A stretch of DNA of 64,000 nucleotides, from positions 4,017 through 68,016 of the forward strand of contig JASGFF010000003.1 of NCBI GenBank assembly GCA_047605685.1. The letters are read 5' to 3'. The translations under genes and the position numbers were made by a program. The notes under the pieces were generated by a model. It was not told where the DNA came from. It did not search any database and was given only the letters and a program-made list of their open reading frames with translations. Below, in pieces: positions 31,995 through 41,207 of the stretch. This stretch comes from JAUASV01 sp047605685 (GTDB taxonomy: Bacteria; Actinomycetota; Actinomycetes; Actinomycetales; Microbacteriaceae). Each line of letters opens with the position of its first letter. Position 1 is the first letter of the stretch.

Positions 31995-32123
31995 GCCGGT
32001 CACGGATATCAGGGTATCGAGGTCAGCGAGGGCGCCCGCACGGGCGCTAGCCTGAACACGGCGCCGCGTCACGCGGTGCTCCGCGGCCGTTCGTCGCGCC
32101 ATCCCCCAGTCACCGAAAGCACC

Positions 32124-33344
32124 ATGACGGCGCCCGCTCGATTCCCGTACGCCCCGCTCATCACGCTCGCCACCGCGAACTTCCTCGCCGTCTCGAGTGA
32201 GTTCCTGCCCACCGGCCTGCTGCCCGACATCGCTACCTCGCTCGGCGTCTCCGAGTCGCGCGTCGGCCTGTTCTCGACGGCCTTCGCCATCGCCGTCGCG
32301 CTCACCGCCCCGCCGCTGGCGCTGCTCACCCGCGGCTTCAGCCGCAAGTGGCTGCTCGTCGTCGCGCTCGGCGTGTTCGCGCTGTGCAACGTCGTCATCT
32401 GGGCGGTGCCGGTCTACGGCGTCATCCTCGTCGCCCGGGTGCTCGCCGGCATGGCGCACGGCGTGTTCTGGGCGGTCTCGGGCGCCTACGCGGCGCACCT
32501 GGTGCCCCGCCACCAGCTCGCTCGCGCCGTGTCGATCACGAACGGCGGCGGCTCGCTCGCCTTCGTGCTCGGCGTGCCGATCGGCACTGCCGTCGGCCAC
32601 GCGCTCGGCTGGCAGCGCGGCTTCCTGGCCATGGGAGCGACGATCGTCGTGCTCGCCGTCGGCATCGCGGTGCTGCTGCCCGCCGTCGACCATCGCGTGC
32701 GGCTCGCCACCGGCGAGATCGCGCTGCCGCTGCACCGTGACCGCTCGATCCCGGCGCTGCTGGCCGTGTTCGCCTGCATCGTCGTGCTCGCCTTCGGCCA
32801 GAACGTGTTCTACACCTACGTCACGCCGTGGCTGCTCGGGCCCGGCGCGTTCTCGGCGGGCGTCGTCCCGGTGCTGCTGTTCGTGTACGGCGCGGCCGGC
32901 GCCGTCGGCCTCGTGCTCACCGGGATGCTCGCCGACCGGTTCCCGCGCGGCATCCTCCTCGGCCAGGCGGTGCTGTCGATTCTGAGCGTCGCGGGACTGG
33001 CCGTCACCGCCGGCGCCACGGCACCGAGCCTCGTGCTGTTCGTGCTGTGGAGCATCGCCCAGGGCGGCATCCCCGCCGTCCTGCAGTCCCGGATGCTGCA
33101 CGCCGCCTCGGCGCGCATCCGGGACGTCGCGGCGGGGGCCCAGACGAGCGCGTTCAACATCTCCATCGGCGGCGGGGCGCTCGTCGGCGGCATCCTGCTC
33201 GACGGCTTCGGTGTGGCCTTCCTGCCCTGGGCCTTCGTGCTCGTGAACGCGGTCGGCCTCGTGGTGGTCGTGCTCGCCACGCCCCGGGCCCCGGCAGGCC
33301 ACCAGCTCGGGCACACCCAGCCGATCCCGGTGGCCGGGTGCTGA
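32124..33344 (+). CDS. MFS transporter, drug/sugar-efflux (AraJ/PbuE-like)
   Basis: A 406-residue major facilitator with 12 predicted helices. The N-terminal FLAVSSEFLPTGLLPDIA is typical of the DHA1 AraJ/SotB/PbuE branch; the motif-A-like RGFSRKWLLV loop follows helix 2, and GMLADRFPRG lies in the second half. Substrates in this group are sugars, purine bases or drugs. TAGCCT at 32048-32053 is a possible -10. It is divergent from purU-nagA and precedes the purine-controlled glyA operon, which makes purine or nucleoside efflux tempting but unproven. Confidence 0.85.
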   Translation: MTAPARFPYAPLITLATANFLAVSSEFLPTGLLPDIATSLGVSESRVGLFSTAFAIAVALTAPPLALLTRGFSRKWLLVVALGVFALCNVVIWAVPVYGVILVARVLAGMAHGVFWAVSGAYAAHLVPRHQLARAVSITNGGGSLAFVLGVPIGTAVGHALGWQRGFLAMGATIVVLAVGIAVLLPAVDHRVRLATGEIALPLHRDRSIPALLAVFACIVVLAFGQNVFYTYVTPWLLGPGAFSAGVVPVLLFVYGAAGAVGLVLTGMLADRFPRGILLGQAVLSILSVAGLAVTAGATAPSLVLFVLWSIAQGGIPAVLQSRMLHAASARIRDVAAGAQTSAFNISIGGGALVGGILLDGFGVAFLPWAFVLVNAVGLVVVVLATPRAPAGHQLGHTQPIPVAGC

Positions 33345-33365
33345 GGCGGCCGGGCGCCGATCCGG

Positions 33366-33371
33366 TACACT
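33366..33371 (+). promoter_or_regulatory. -10 element of glyA-folD
   Basis: TACACT lies four bases before the first nucleotides of the ZTP riboswitch (P1 starts near 33375), consistent with transcription starting at the aptamer's 5' edge. No good -35 is visible. Confidence 0.5.
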
Positions 33372-33374
33372 CGA

Positions 33375-33455
33375 CCCGTCGCGACTGGCGTTCAGGTGGG
33401 CGACCACCGGGAAGCGGCACCCCTCCTTCGCCACCGGCCGTACGCCTGGGCCGGG
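33375..33455 (+). promoter_or_regulatory. ZTP/ZMP (pfl) riboswitch
   Basis: The conserved blocks of the ZTP aptamer appear in order: CGCGACTGGCG (33380-33390), ACCACCGGGAAGCGGC (33403-33418) and GGCCGTACGCCTGGGC (33436-33451). CCCG at 33375 pairs with CGGG at 33452 to close P1, and GGCG (33387-33390) can pair with CGCC (33443-33446) as the pseudoknot. The CGCCT of the aptamer is also complementary to AGGCG (33483-33487) within the glyA ribosome site, which suggests translational control: ligand would free the site. ZTP switches typically control glyA, folD and purH. Confidence 0.93.
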
Positions 33456-33490
33456 CGGATCCCGATTCCGTGTTCTGACAGGAGGCGCGC

Positions 33491-34795
33491 GTGTCCGCTC
33501 CCGCCGCAGTGCAGTCCCAGTTCCTCGCCCCGCTGGCCGAGGTCGATCCCGAGGTCGCCGAGGCGCTCGGCCTCGAGCTGAGCCGCCAGCGCAACACCCT
33601 CGAGATGATCGCGAGCGAGAACTTCGTGCCGCGCGCCGTGCTCGAGGCGCAGGGATCGGTGCTCACCAACAAGTACGCCGAGGGCTACCCCGGCCGCCGC
33701 TACTACGGCGGATGCGAGTACGTCGACGTCGTCGAGACGCTCGCGATCGAGCGCGCCAAGGCGCTGTTCGGCGCCGGCTTCGCCAATGTGCAGCCGCACT
33801 CCGGGGCATCCGCCAACGCCGCCGTGCTCGCCGCGATCGCCAAGCCCGGCGACCGGATCCTCGGCCTCGAGCTCGCGCACGGCGGCCACCTCACCCACGG
33901 AATGAAGCTGAACTTCTCCGGCAAGCTCTACGAGGCGCACGCCTACGGTCTCGACCCGGAGACCGAGCGCATCGACCTCGAGCAGGTGCGCGCCACGGCC
34001 CTCGAGGTGAGGCCGCAGGTGCTCATCGCCGGCTGGTCGGCGTACCCGCGTCAGCTCGACTTCGCCGCGTTCCGCGCGATCGCCGACGAGGTGGGCGCGG
34101 TGCTCTGGGTGGACATGGCGCACTTCGCGGGCCTCGTCGCCGCCGGCCTGCACCCCTCGCCGGTGCCGCACGCGCACGTCGTCTCCTCGACCGTGCACAA
34201 GACCATCGGCGGCCCGCGCTCGGGGTTCATCCTCACGAACGACCCCGAGATCGCCAAGAGGATCAACTCGAACGTGTTCCCCGGCCAACAGGGCGGCCCG
34301 CTCATGCACGTCATCGCGGCCAAGGCGACGGCGTTCAAGCTCGCCGGCGAGCCGGAGTTCCGCGAGCGCCAGGAGCGCACCCTGCGCGGCGCCGCGATCC
34401 TCGCCGCGCGGCTGACCGAGCCGGACGCGAGAGCCGCGGGCGTCGACGTGCTGACCGGCGGCACCGAGGTGCACCTCGTGCTCGTCGACCTGCGCACCTC
34501 GCAGTTCTCGGGCAAGGAGGCGGAGGACCGCCTGCACGAGGTGGGCATCACGGTGAACAAGAACGCGGTGCCGAACGACCCGCGCCCACCGATGGTCACC
34601 TCGGGCGTGCGCATCGGCACTCCGGCGCTCGCGACGCGCGGCTTCGGCGACGCGGAGTTCACCGAGGTCGCCGACGTGATCGCGCTCGCGCTGCAGCCGG
34701 ATGCCGACATCCCGGCGCTGCGCGCCCGGGTGGCGACCCTCGCCGAGGCATTCCCGCTCTACGAGGGCCTCGCCTCGCCCACCACCTGGTCCTGA
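33491..34795 (+). CDS. glyA: Serine hydroxymethyltransferase
   Basis: A 434-residue PLP enzyme converting serine plus THF to glycine plus 5,10-methylene-THF, the main source of one-carbon units. Motifs are EMIASENFVP, the NKYAEGYPGRRYYGG substrate loop, the GLVAAGLHPSP segment and SSTVHKTIGGPRSG with the PLP lysine near residue 237. GTG 33491 has AGGAGG five bases upstream, which lies within reach of the riboswitch. folD follows after about 100 bases that contain the 75-bp palindromic element. Confidence 0.97.
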   Translation: MSAPAAVQSQFLAPLAEVDPEVAEALGLELSRQRNTLEMIASENFVPRAVLEAQGSVLTNKYAEGYPGRRYYGGCEYVDVVETLAIERAKALFGAGFANVQPHSGASANAAVLAAIAKPGDRILGLELAHGGHLTHGMKLNFSGKLYEAHAYGLDPETERIDLEQVRATALEVRPQVLIAGWSAYPRQLDFAAFRAIADEVGAVLWVDMAHFAGLVAAGLHPSPVPHAHVVSSTVHKTIGGPRSGFILTNDPEIAKRINSNVFPGQQGGPLMHVIAAKATAFKLAGEPEFRERQERTLRGAAILAARLTEPDARAAGVDVLTGGTEVHLVLVDLRTSQFSGKEAEDRLHEVGITVNKNAVPNDPRPPMVTSGVRIGTPALATRGFGDAEFTEVADVIALALQPDADIPALRARVATLAEAFPLYEGLASPTTWS

Positions 34796-34808
34796 CCCCC
34801 ATCGCCCC

Positions 34809-34883
34809 ATCGGTTGTGCAGGAGATTCTGCGCAACGGATGCCACGGGGAGCTCCACCGCACGAAAACTCCTGCACAACCGAT
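34809..34883. repeat. 75-bp palindromic element, copy 2
   Basis: It has the same 15-bp terminal inverted repeats and the same total length as copy 1 at 7767-7841. Inner arm sequence extends the complementarity imperfectly to about 27 bases. It lies inside the glyA-folD transcript, so the RNA would form a long hairpin between the two cistrons, 14 bases before the folD start. Confidence 0.82.
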
Positions 34884-34897
34884 TCTTGGGACGTGAG

Positions 34898-35803
34898 ATG
34901 TCGCTTCAGGCTGCACAGGGCGGCGCGATCAGACTGGACGGTCTCGCCACGGCGTCGGCGATCAAGGCCGAGCTCGCCGGGCGCATCGCCCGGCTGCGGG
35001 AGTGCGGGTCGACCCCCGGCCTCGGCACGCTGCTCGTCGGCGACGACCCCGGCTCGCACAGCTACGTCACCGGCAAGCATCGCGACAGCGCGGAGGTCGG
35101 CATCGAGTCGATCCGGGTCGATCTGCCGGCGGATGCCACGAGCGAGCAGCTGTTCGAGGCCATCGCCCGGCTCAACGCCGACCCGGCGGTGACCGGCTAC
35201 CTCGTGCAGCTGCCCCTGCCGACGGGCCTCGACGAGCACGCCGCGCTGCTCGCCATCGACCCGGCCAAGGATGCCGACGGCCTGCACCCGCAGAACCTCG
35301 GCGAGCTCGTTCTCGGCGTCGCCGGGCCGCTTCGCACCCCGGTGCCGTGCACGCCCGCCGGCATCGTCGAGCTGCTGGCCCGCCACGAGGTGCCGCTCGC
35401 CGGCAAGCACGTCACCGTCATCGGCCGCGGGCTCACCGTCGGCCGGCCGCTCGGCCTGCTGCTGACCCGCAAGGGCATCGACGCGACCGTCACGCTCACC
35501 CACTCGCGCACGCCCGACATCGCCGCCGAGGTTCGCCGGGCGGATGTCGTCATCGCCGCCGTGGGCGTGCCGCACCTCGTCAGGGCCGACTGGGTCAAGC
35601 CCGGTGCCGCGGTGCTCGACGTGGGGGTCACCCGCGTCGGCACGACGGAGAGCGGCCGGGCGCGGCTCGCCGGCGACGTCGACCCGGCCGTGGCCGAGGT
35701 CGCCGGCTGGCTCTCGCCCAATCCGGGCGGGGTCGGGCCGATGACCCGGGTGATGCTCATCAAGAACGTCGTCGAGGCCGCCGAGCGGGCCCTCGCCGGC
35801 TGA
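34898..35803 (+). CDS. folD: Methylenetetrahydrofolate dehydrogenase/cyclohydrolase
   Basis: A 301-residue bifunctional enzyme making 10-formyl-THF from 5,10-methylene-THF. SHSYVTGKHRDSAEVGI carries the Tyr-x-x-x-Lys catalytic pair (Lys near residue 60). QLPLPTGLDEHAAL and the PAKDADGLHPQNLGEL segment line the folate site; VIGRGLTVGRPLGLLL is the NADP Rossmann loop (Arg-Gly replacing the more common Arg-Ser), and PNPGGVGPMTRVML is near the C-terminus. ATG 34898 is preceded by a weak GGGACGTGAG site. It is in the glyA riboswitch operon and supplies the 10-formyl-THF used by PurH. Confidence 0.96.
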   Translation: MSLQAAQGGAIRLDGLATASAIKAELAGRIARLRECGSTPGLGTLLVGDDPGSHSYVTGKHRDSAEVGIESIRVDLPADATSEQLFEAIARLNADPAVTGYLVQLPLPTGLDEHAALLAIDPAKDADGLHPQNLGELVLGVAGPLRTPVPCTPAGIVELLARHEVPLAGKHVTVIGRGLTVGRPLGLLLTRKGIDATVTLTHSRTPDIAAEVRRADVVIAAVGVPHLVRADWVKPGAAVLDVGVTRVGTTESGRARLAGDVDPAVAEVAGWLSPNPGGVGPMTRVMLIKNVVEAAERALAG

Positions 35804-35928
35804 ACGTACGGCGGTGCTGGACGTTCGGCGGGGCCGGACGTACGGCGGGGCCGGTCGCTCGATCGCGCCGAGGGGCGGGGTGTCGAGGGGCGATCGGGCC
35901 GAGGGGCGATTAGGCCGAGGGGCGATTA
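35804..35928. repeat. Tandem arrays after folD (17-bp x3, 16-bp x2 plus partial copies)
   Basis: Three 17-bp units related to ACGTACGGCGGGGCCGG run 35804-35854. After a short gap, units containing CGAGGGGCGAT follow, ending in two perfect copies of GGCCGAGGGGCGATTA at 35897-35912 and 35913-35928. No coding function is apparent. Confidence 0.8.
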
Positions 35929-35938
35929 GGGTGGACAC

Positions 35939-36028
35939 ATGGATTTCTCGGCCGGTCGCATCGTCATCGTCGTCGCCGCGCTCGTCGCGGTCGTGCTCGC
36001 GATCGGCTTCGTGGTCACGGTCGCCTGA
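35939..36028 (+). CDS. Small single-pass membrane peptide (29 aa), tentative
   Basis: ATG 35939 opens a 29-codon frame: MDFSAGRIV, then an uninterrupted run of Val/Ala/Leu/Ile (about 20 residues), ending in VVTVA. It would be a single transmembrane helix with a short N-terminal tail. AGGGTGG six bases upstream could be its ribosome site. It lies between two tandem-repeat arrays, and its stop codon is inside the first unit of the second array. It may be a genuine small membrane protein, but the sequence alone cannot exclude a chance ORF. Confidence 0.4.
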   Translation: MDFSAGRIVIVVAALVAVVLAIGFVVTVA

Positions 36029-36095
36029 GGCCACGGTCGCCTGAGGCCACGGGCGCCCGAGAGCCTGGTCGCCCGAGGTCATCGGCGCCCGAGCT
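36016..36095. repeat. 16-bp tandem repeat array, five copies
   Basis: Five head-to-tail units: two perfect copies of CACGGTCGCCTGAGGC (36016-36047), then three diverging copies to 36095. The array overlaps the end of the small membrane ORF and stops 12 bases before the galK stop on the other strand. Confidence 0.78.
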
Positions 36096-36106
36096 CGGCC
36101 CCGCGC

Positions 36107-37263
<1,157 letters not shown>

Positions 37264-37267
<4 letters not shown>

Positions 37268-38394
37268 GACGCGCTCCCCCCGGTGCCGCCCGGTGCCGCC
37301 TCGGCACGGGCGATGCCGGCGCGCACGAGCTCGGCGCCCCGCTCCGGCGGCACGTCGCCGATCCAGGCGCCCATGGCGGCCTCGCTTCCGGCGAGGTATT
37401 TGAGTCGCCCGGCGGCCCGCCGGGGGCTGGTCAGCTGCAGCATGAGCCGCACGTCGTCGCGGTGCGCGTCCACGGGCGCCTGATGCCAGGCGGCGATGTA
37501 CGGGGTGGGGTCGTCGTAGATCGCGTCGACGCCGCGCAGCAGCCGCCGGTAGAGCACGGCGAGCTCGTCGCGCTCGGCGTCGGTCGTGGCGGCGAGGTCG
37601 GGCAGCTGTCGGTGCGGCAGCATGTGCACCTCGATCGGCCAGCGCGCGGCGAAGGGCACGAAGGCGGTCCAGTGCACGCCGGCGAGCACGACGCGCTCCT
37701 CGGAGCGCTCGAAGGCGAGGATGTCGGCGAACAGATCGCCGTGGTAGCGCTCGACGGACTCGAGCAGCCGCCGGGTGCGCGGCGTGATGTACGGGTAGGA
37801 GTAGATCTGCCCGTGCGGGTGGTGCAGGGTGACCCCGATCGCCTCGCCGCGGTTCTCGAAGGGGAACACCTGGCGCACGCCGGGCAGCGCCGAGAGGGCC
37901 GCGGTGCGGTCGGCCCAGGCCTCGATGACGGTGCGCACGCGCGAGACCGGCAGCCCGCCGAGCGAGCCGGTGGTCGCGGGGTCGAAGCAGACCACCTCGC
38001 AGCGCCCGAGAGCCGGCAGCGTGCGGCCGAGGCCGAGGGATGCCAGCTCGGCGAGGCCGAACTCCTCGCCGACGGCGGGGCCGAACGAGGGCGACCGGTT
38101 CTCGAACACGACGACGTCGTAGCGGTCGGGCACCTCGGAGGGGTTGCTCGCGCTCTGCGGGGCGAGCGGGTCCTGGTCGGCGGGCGGCAGGAACGCCCGG
38201 TTCTGCCGGGCGGCCGCGATCGAGACCCACTCGCCGGTGAGCGGGTCCTGCCGCATCGCGGCCGTCGCGGGGCGGGGCTCGAGCCGTCGCTCGTCGATGC
38301 GGCGCTCGGGCGGCAGCGTCGTGTCGGCGTCGTCGAAGTAGATGAGCGCCCGGCCGTCGGCCAGGGTGGTCTCGCGCTTGGTGATCCCGGTCAC
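37264..38394 (-). CDS. galT: Galactose-1-phosphate uridylyltransferase
   Basis: A 376-residue HIT-superfamily enzyme exchanging galactose-1-phosphate and UDP-glucose. DPLTGEWVSIAAARQNR near the N-terminus and VVFENRSPSF bind UDP; GVTLHHPHGQIYSYPY contains the His-Pro-His active site with the uridylylated histidine; and HMLPHRQLPDL near residue 280 matches the C-terminal repeat. The start GTG 38394 faces the divergent deoR gene across 57 bases, which hold a 21-bp-spaced direct repeat, so DeoR probably controls it. Confidence 0.96.
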
Positions 38395-38396
38395 CG

Positions 38397-38430
38397 GATT
38401 ACGATAACGAAACACTAGATTGCGATTCCG
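38397..38430. promoter_or_regulatory. Candidate DeoR operator between galTK and deoR-galM
   Basis: GATTACGATAACG (38397-38409) and GATTGCGATTCCG (38418-38430) match at 10 of 13 positions and begin 21 bp apart, two helical turns. Direct repeats with this phasing are typical of DeoR/LacR-type sites. The region is AT-rich relative to flanks and lies between the divergent starts at 38394 and 38452. Confidence 0.6.
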
Positions 38431-38451
38431 TAGATGTTCGAAAGGGCGAGC

Positions 38452-39228
38452 ATGGGCGACAGCGTCCCCGCCGAGGTGCGTCGCGCCCGGCTGCGCGAGA
38501 GCGTGCGCGAGGAGGGATTCGTGCGGGTCGCCGACGCCGCGCTCCGGCTCGGCGTGAGCGAGGTCACCGTGCGCAGCGACCTCGCCGCGCTCGAGGCCTC
38601 CGGCAGCGTGCAGCGCGTGCACGGCGGGGCGATGCCGCGCGGCTCCCGCGCCGAGGAGACGGTGGAGTCCGCGAGCGCCCGCGAGGTGGCGGCCAAGCTC
38701 GCGATCGGGCGGGCCGCGGCATCCCTGGTGCGCTCCGGGCAGTCGATCGTGCTCGACGTCGGCTCCACGACCCTCGCCGTGGCGCACGCCCTCGTCGACC
38801 GCGCCGAGCTCGACGAGGTGCTCGTCGTCACGAACGGCCTCGCCATCGCCCTCGCCCTCGAGCCGGCGATCCCGCGCTTCACCGTCGTCGTGGCCGGCGG
38901 CACGCTCCGGCCACTGCAGCACTCGCTCGTCGATCCCTTCGCGGGATCCGTGCTCGACGCAGTGCACTGCGACCTCGCGATCCTCGGCTGCAACGGCGTG
39001 GACGTCGAGCACGGCATCAGCAACCTCAACCTGCCGGAGACGGACGTCAAGCGCCGGATGGCACGCTCCGTGCGCCGCACGGTCGTCGTCGCCGATGCCT
39101 CGAAGCTCGGCGTGGCGAGCCTCGGCCGCGTCGTGCCGCTCGCCGAGGTGCACACGCTCGTCACCGACGCGCGCGGGGCGCTCCTCGAGCCGATCCGGGC
39201 CGCCGGGGTGGAGGTCGTCGTCGCATAG
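38452..39228 (+). CDS. DeoR-family transcriptional regulator of galactose genes
   Basis: A 258-residue DeoR regulator. The N-terminal helix-turn-helix is FVRVADAALRLGVSEVTVRSDLAALEASG followed by the family's VHGGA. The C-terminal sugar-phosphate isomerase-like fold has LDVGSTTLAVAHAL, VTNGLAIALAL and GCNGVDVEHGISN, the usual ligand loops. ATG 38452 is preferred over 38434 because AAAGGG lies six bases upstream. It is divergent from galTK and followed by galM, so it most likely responds to a galactose-pathway phosphate (inference). Confidence 0.92.
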   Translation: MGDSVPAEVRRARLRESVREEGFVRVADAALRLGVSEVTVRSDLAALEASGSVQRVHGGAMPRGSRAEETVESASAREVAAKLAIGRAAASLVRSGQSIVLDVGSTTLAVAHALVDRAELDEVLVVTNGLAIALALEPAIPRFTVVVAGGTLRPLQHSLVDPFAGSVLDAVHCDLAILGCNGVDVEHGISNLNLPETDVKRRMARSVRRTVVVADASKLGVASLGRVVPLAEVHTLVTDARGALLEPIRAAGVEVVVA

Positions 39229-39237
39229 GGTGATGGC

Positions 39238-40155
39238 GTGGCGTACCCGACCGGCGAGCAGTACGAGCTTCGGCACGAGGGCGGCACCGAGACCCGCGCG
39301 ATCGTCACCCAGCTCGCCGCCGCGCTGCGAGAGCTCACGGTGGACGGCGAGCACCTCTCCGAGCCCTACGGCGCCGAGGAGCCCACCCCCGCGGCGAACG
39401 GCATCGTGCTCGTGCCCTGGCCCAACCGGGTCGACGAGGGCGTGTGGATCCTCGACGGCGAGCGGCTGCAGCTGGACATCACCGAGCCGCGGTTCAACAA
39501 CGCCATCCACGGCCTGCTGCGCTTCGCCTCCTACACGCCGGTCGAGCGCACGGATGACGCGATCACCCTGAACGCGATGGTGTACCCGCAGCACGGCTAC
39601 CCCTTCCAGCTCGACACCTTCGTGCGCTACCGCGTCGTCGACCGGGGTCTCGAGGTCGAGCACCGCATCGTCAACGTCGGCCGGGTGCGGGCGCCGGTCG
39701 CCGTCGGCGCCCACCCCTACCTGCGGCTCGGCGAGACGCCGCTCGAGTCGCTCACGCTGACGATCGCCGCCGCGTCGCGGTTCGCGGTGACGAAGCGGAT
39801 GATCCCCTTCGCGGAGTCGCCCGTCGACGGCACCGAGTTCGACCTGCGCCGCGGCCGAGCGCTGGCCGAACTCCGGCTCGACGACGCCTTCGGCGAGGTC
39901 GAGCATCGTGACGGCGTCGCCGCGCACCGGCTCGCGGCCGCCGACGGCCGTGCCGTGGAGCTCTGGCAGGACGAGGGCTTCGGCTATGTGCAGGTGTTCA
40001 CGCCACGCGGCTACCGGCGCGCGGGCGTCCCCGGCCTCGCCGTGGCGATCGAGCCCATGACGGCACCGCCGAACGCCCTCGTCACCAAGCGCGGCCTGCG
40101 CTGGCTCGACCCGGGCGAGGAGTGGACGGTGCGATGGGGCATCCGACGCCGATGA
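39238..40155 (+). CDS. galM: Aldose 1-epimerase (galactose mutarotase)
   Basis: A 305-residue GalM-like beta-sandwich enzyme that interconverts alpha and beta anomers so galactokinase receives its preferred form. Landmarks are VLVPWPNRVDEGVW, FNNAIHGLLRF with the substrate histidine, VGAHPYLRLG with the catalytic histidine near residue 158, and the C-terminal AIEPMTAPPNAL, which contains the catalytic glutamate. It starts at GTG 39238, nine bases after deoR, and its stop overlaps the next ATG. Confidence 0.93.
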   Translation: MAYPTGEQYELRHEGGTETRAIVTQLAAALRELTVDGEHLSEPYGAEEPTPAANGIVLVPWPNRVDEGVWILDGERLQLDITEPRFNNAIHGLLRFASYTPVERTDDAITLNAMVYPQHGYPFQLDTFVRYRVVDRGLEVEHRIVNVGRVRAPVAVGAHPYLRLGETPLESLTLTIAAASRFAVTKRMIPFAESPVDGTEFDLRRGRALAELRLDDAFGEVEHRDGVAAHRLAAADGRAVELWQDEGFGYVQVFTPRGYRRAGVPGLAVAIEPMTAPPNALVTKRGLRWLDPGEEWTVRWGIRRR

Positions 40156-41201
40156 GCCGGGACACGCGCAGCATCCGCCGTTGGAGGCGCTATCTGGCCG
40201 ACGAGCGGGCCGAGGCGGCGATCTACCGCGAGCTCGCGGCGCGGCGGTCGGGGCAGGAGCGCGAGATCCTGCTCGCACTCGCCGAGGCGGAGTCGCGCCA
40301 CGAGCAGCACTGGCTGGCCCTGCTGGGCGCGGACGCCGGCGCACCGCACCGCTCGTTGCGCTCGGTGGCGCTCGGCGTGCTCGCCCGCCGGTTCGGCTCG
40401 GTGTTCGTGCTCGCGCTCGCACAGCGCGCCGAGGCGCGCTCGCCCTACCAGGACGACGCGGACGCGACGGCGACGATGGCGGCCGACGAGCGCATCCACG
40501 GCGAGGTGGTGCGCGGTCTCGCCGCGCGCGGGCGGGCGCGGATGTCCGGCTCGTTCCGGGCCGCGGTGTTCGGCGCGAACGACGGCCTGGTCTCCAACCT
40601 CGCGCTCGTGCTCGGCGTGGGTGCGACGGGCGTCGGCACGAGCACGATCCTCGCCACCGGCCTCGCCGGGCTCCTCGCCGGGGCGCTCTCGATGGGGGCC
40701 GGAGAGTTCGTCTCGGTGCGGTCGCAGCGCGAGCTGCTCGAGGCGTCCCACCCCGATCCCGCGGCGGATGCCGCCGTGCCCCACCTCGACGTCGACGCGA
40801 ACGAGCTCGCGCTCGTCTACCGCGCCCGCGGCATGAGCGCGGCGGACGCCGCCGCGCGCGCCGAGCGGGTGCTCGGCGGGCACAGGGTCGACTCCCTCGT
40901 CGTCGAGGAGCACGAGGAGATCGGCTCGGCGATGCGCGCCGCCGTCTCGAGCTTCTGCTTCTTCGCCTCGGGGGCGGTCATTGCCGTGCTGCCGTACCTC
41001 GTGGGCCTGTCCGGGCTCGCGGCCGTCGCCGCGGCGGCCGTGCTCGTCGGCGTGGCGCTCATCGGCACCGGCGCCGTCGTCGGGCTGCTCTCCGGCGCGA
41101 GCCCGCTGCTGCGGGCGCTGCGGCAGCTCGGCATCGGCTATGGTGCGGCGGCGATCACCTATCTGCTCGGGCTCGTCTTCGACGCGGCGTTCGGCGGCTG
41201 A
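40152..41201 (+). CDS. VIT1/CCC1-family iron or manganese transporter with ferritin-like N-terminus
   Basis: A 349-residue protein. Residues about 10-125 form a ferritin-like helical domain (RYLADERAEAAIYRELAAR, LALAEAESRHEQHWLALLG, ATMAADERIHGEVV) with Glu/His metal residues. Residues about 135-349 are the VIT1/CCC1 membrane domain: FGANDGLVSNLALVLGV, ALSMGAGEFVSVRSQRELLE, a cytoplasmic helix pair with EEHEEIG, and three further helices. Such proteins store or export Fe(II)/Mn(II). ATG 40152 overlaps the galM stop, which places it in the galactose operon with no obvious functional link. Confidence 0.9.
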   Translation: MSRDTRSIRRWRRYLADERAEAAIYRELAARRSGQEREILLALAEAESRHEQHWLALLGADAGAPHRSLRSVALGVLARRFGSVFVLALAQRAEARSPYQDDADATATMAADERIHGEVVRGLAARGRARMSGSFRAAVFGANDGLVSNLALVLGVGATGVGTSTILATGLAGLLAGALSMGAGEFVSVRSQRELLEASHPDPAADAAVPHLDVDANELALVYRARGMSAADAAARAERVLGGHRVDSLVVEEHEEIGSAMRAAVSSFCFFASGAVIAVLPYLVGLSGLAAVAAAAVLVGVALIGTGAVVGLLSGASPLLRALRQLGIGYGAAAITYLLGLVFDAAFGG

Positions 41202-41207
41202 GCCGCG

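Noticed and set aside
31275..32123. Upstream extension of the MFS transporter frame over purU
   Set aside because: It is antisense to purU and lacks transporter features; the real start is ATG 32124.
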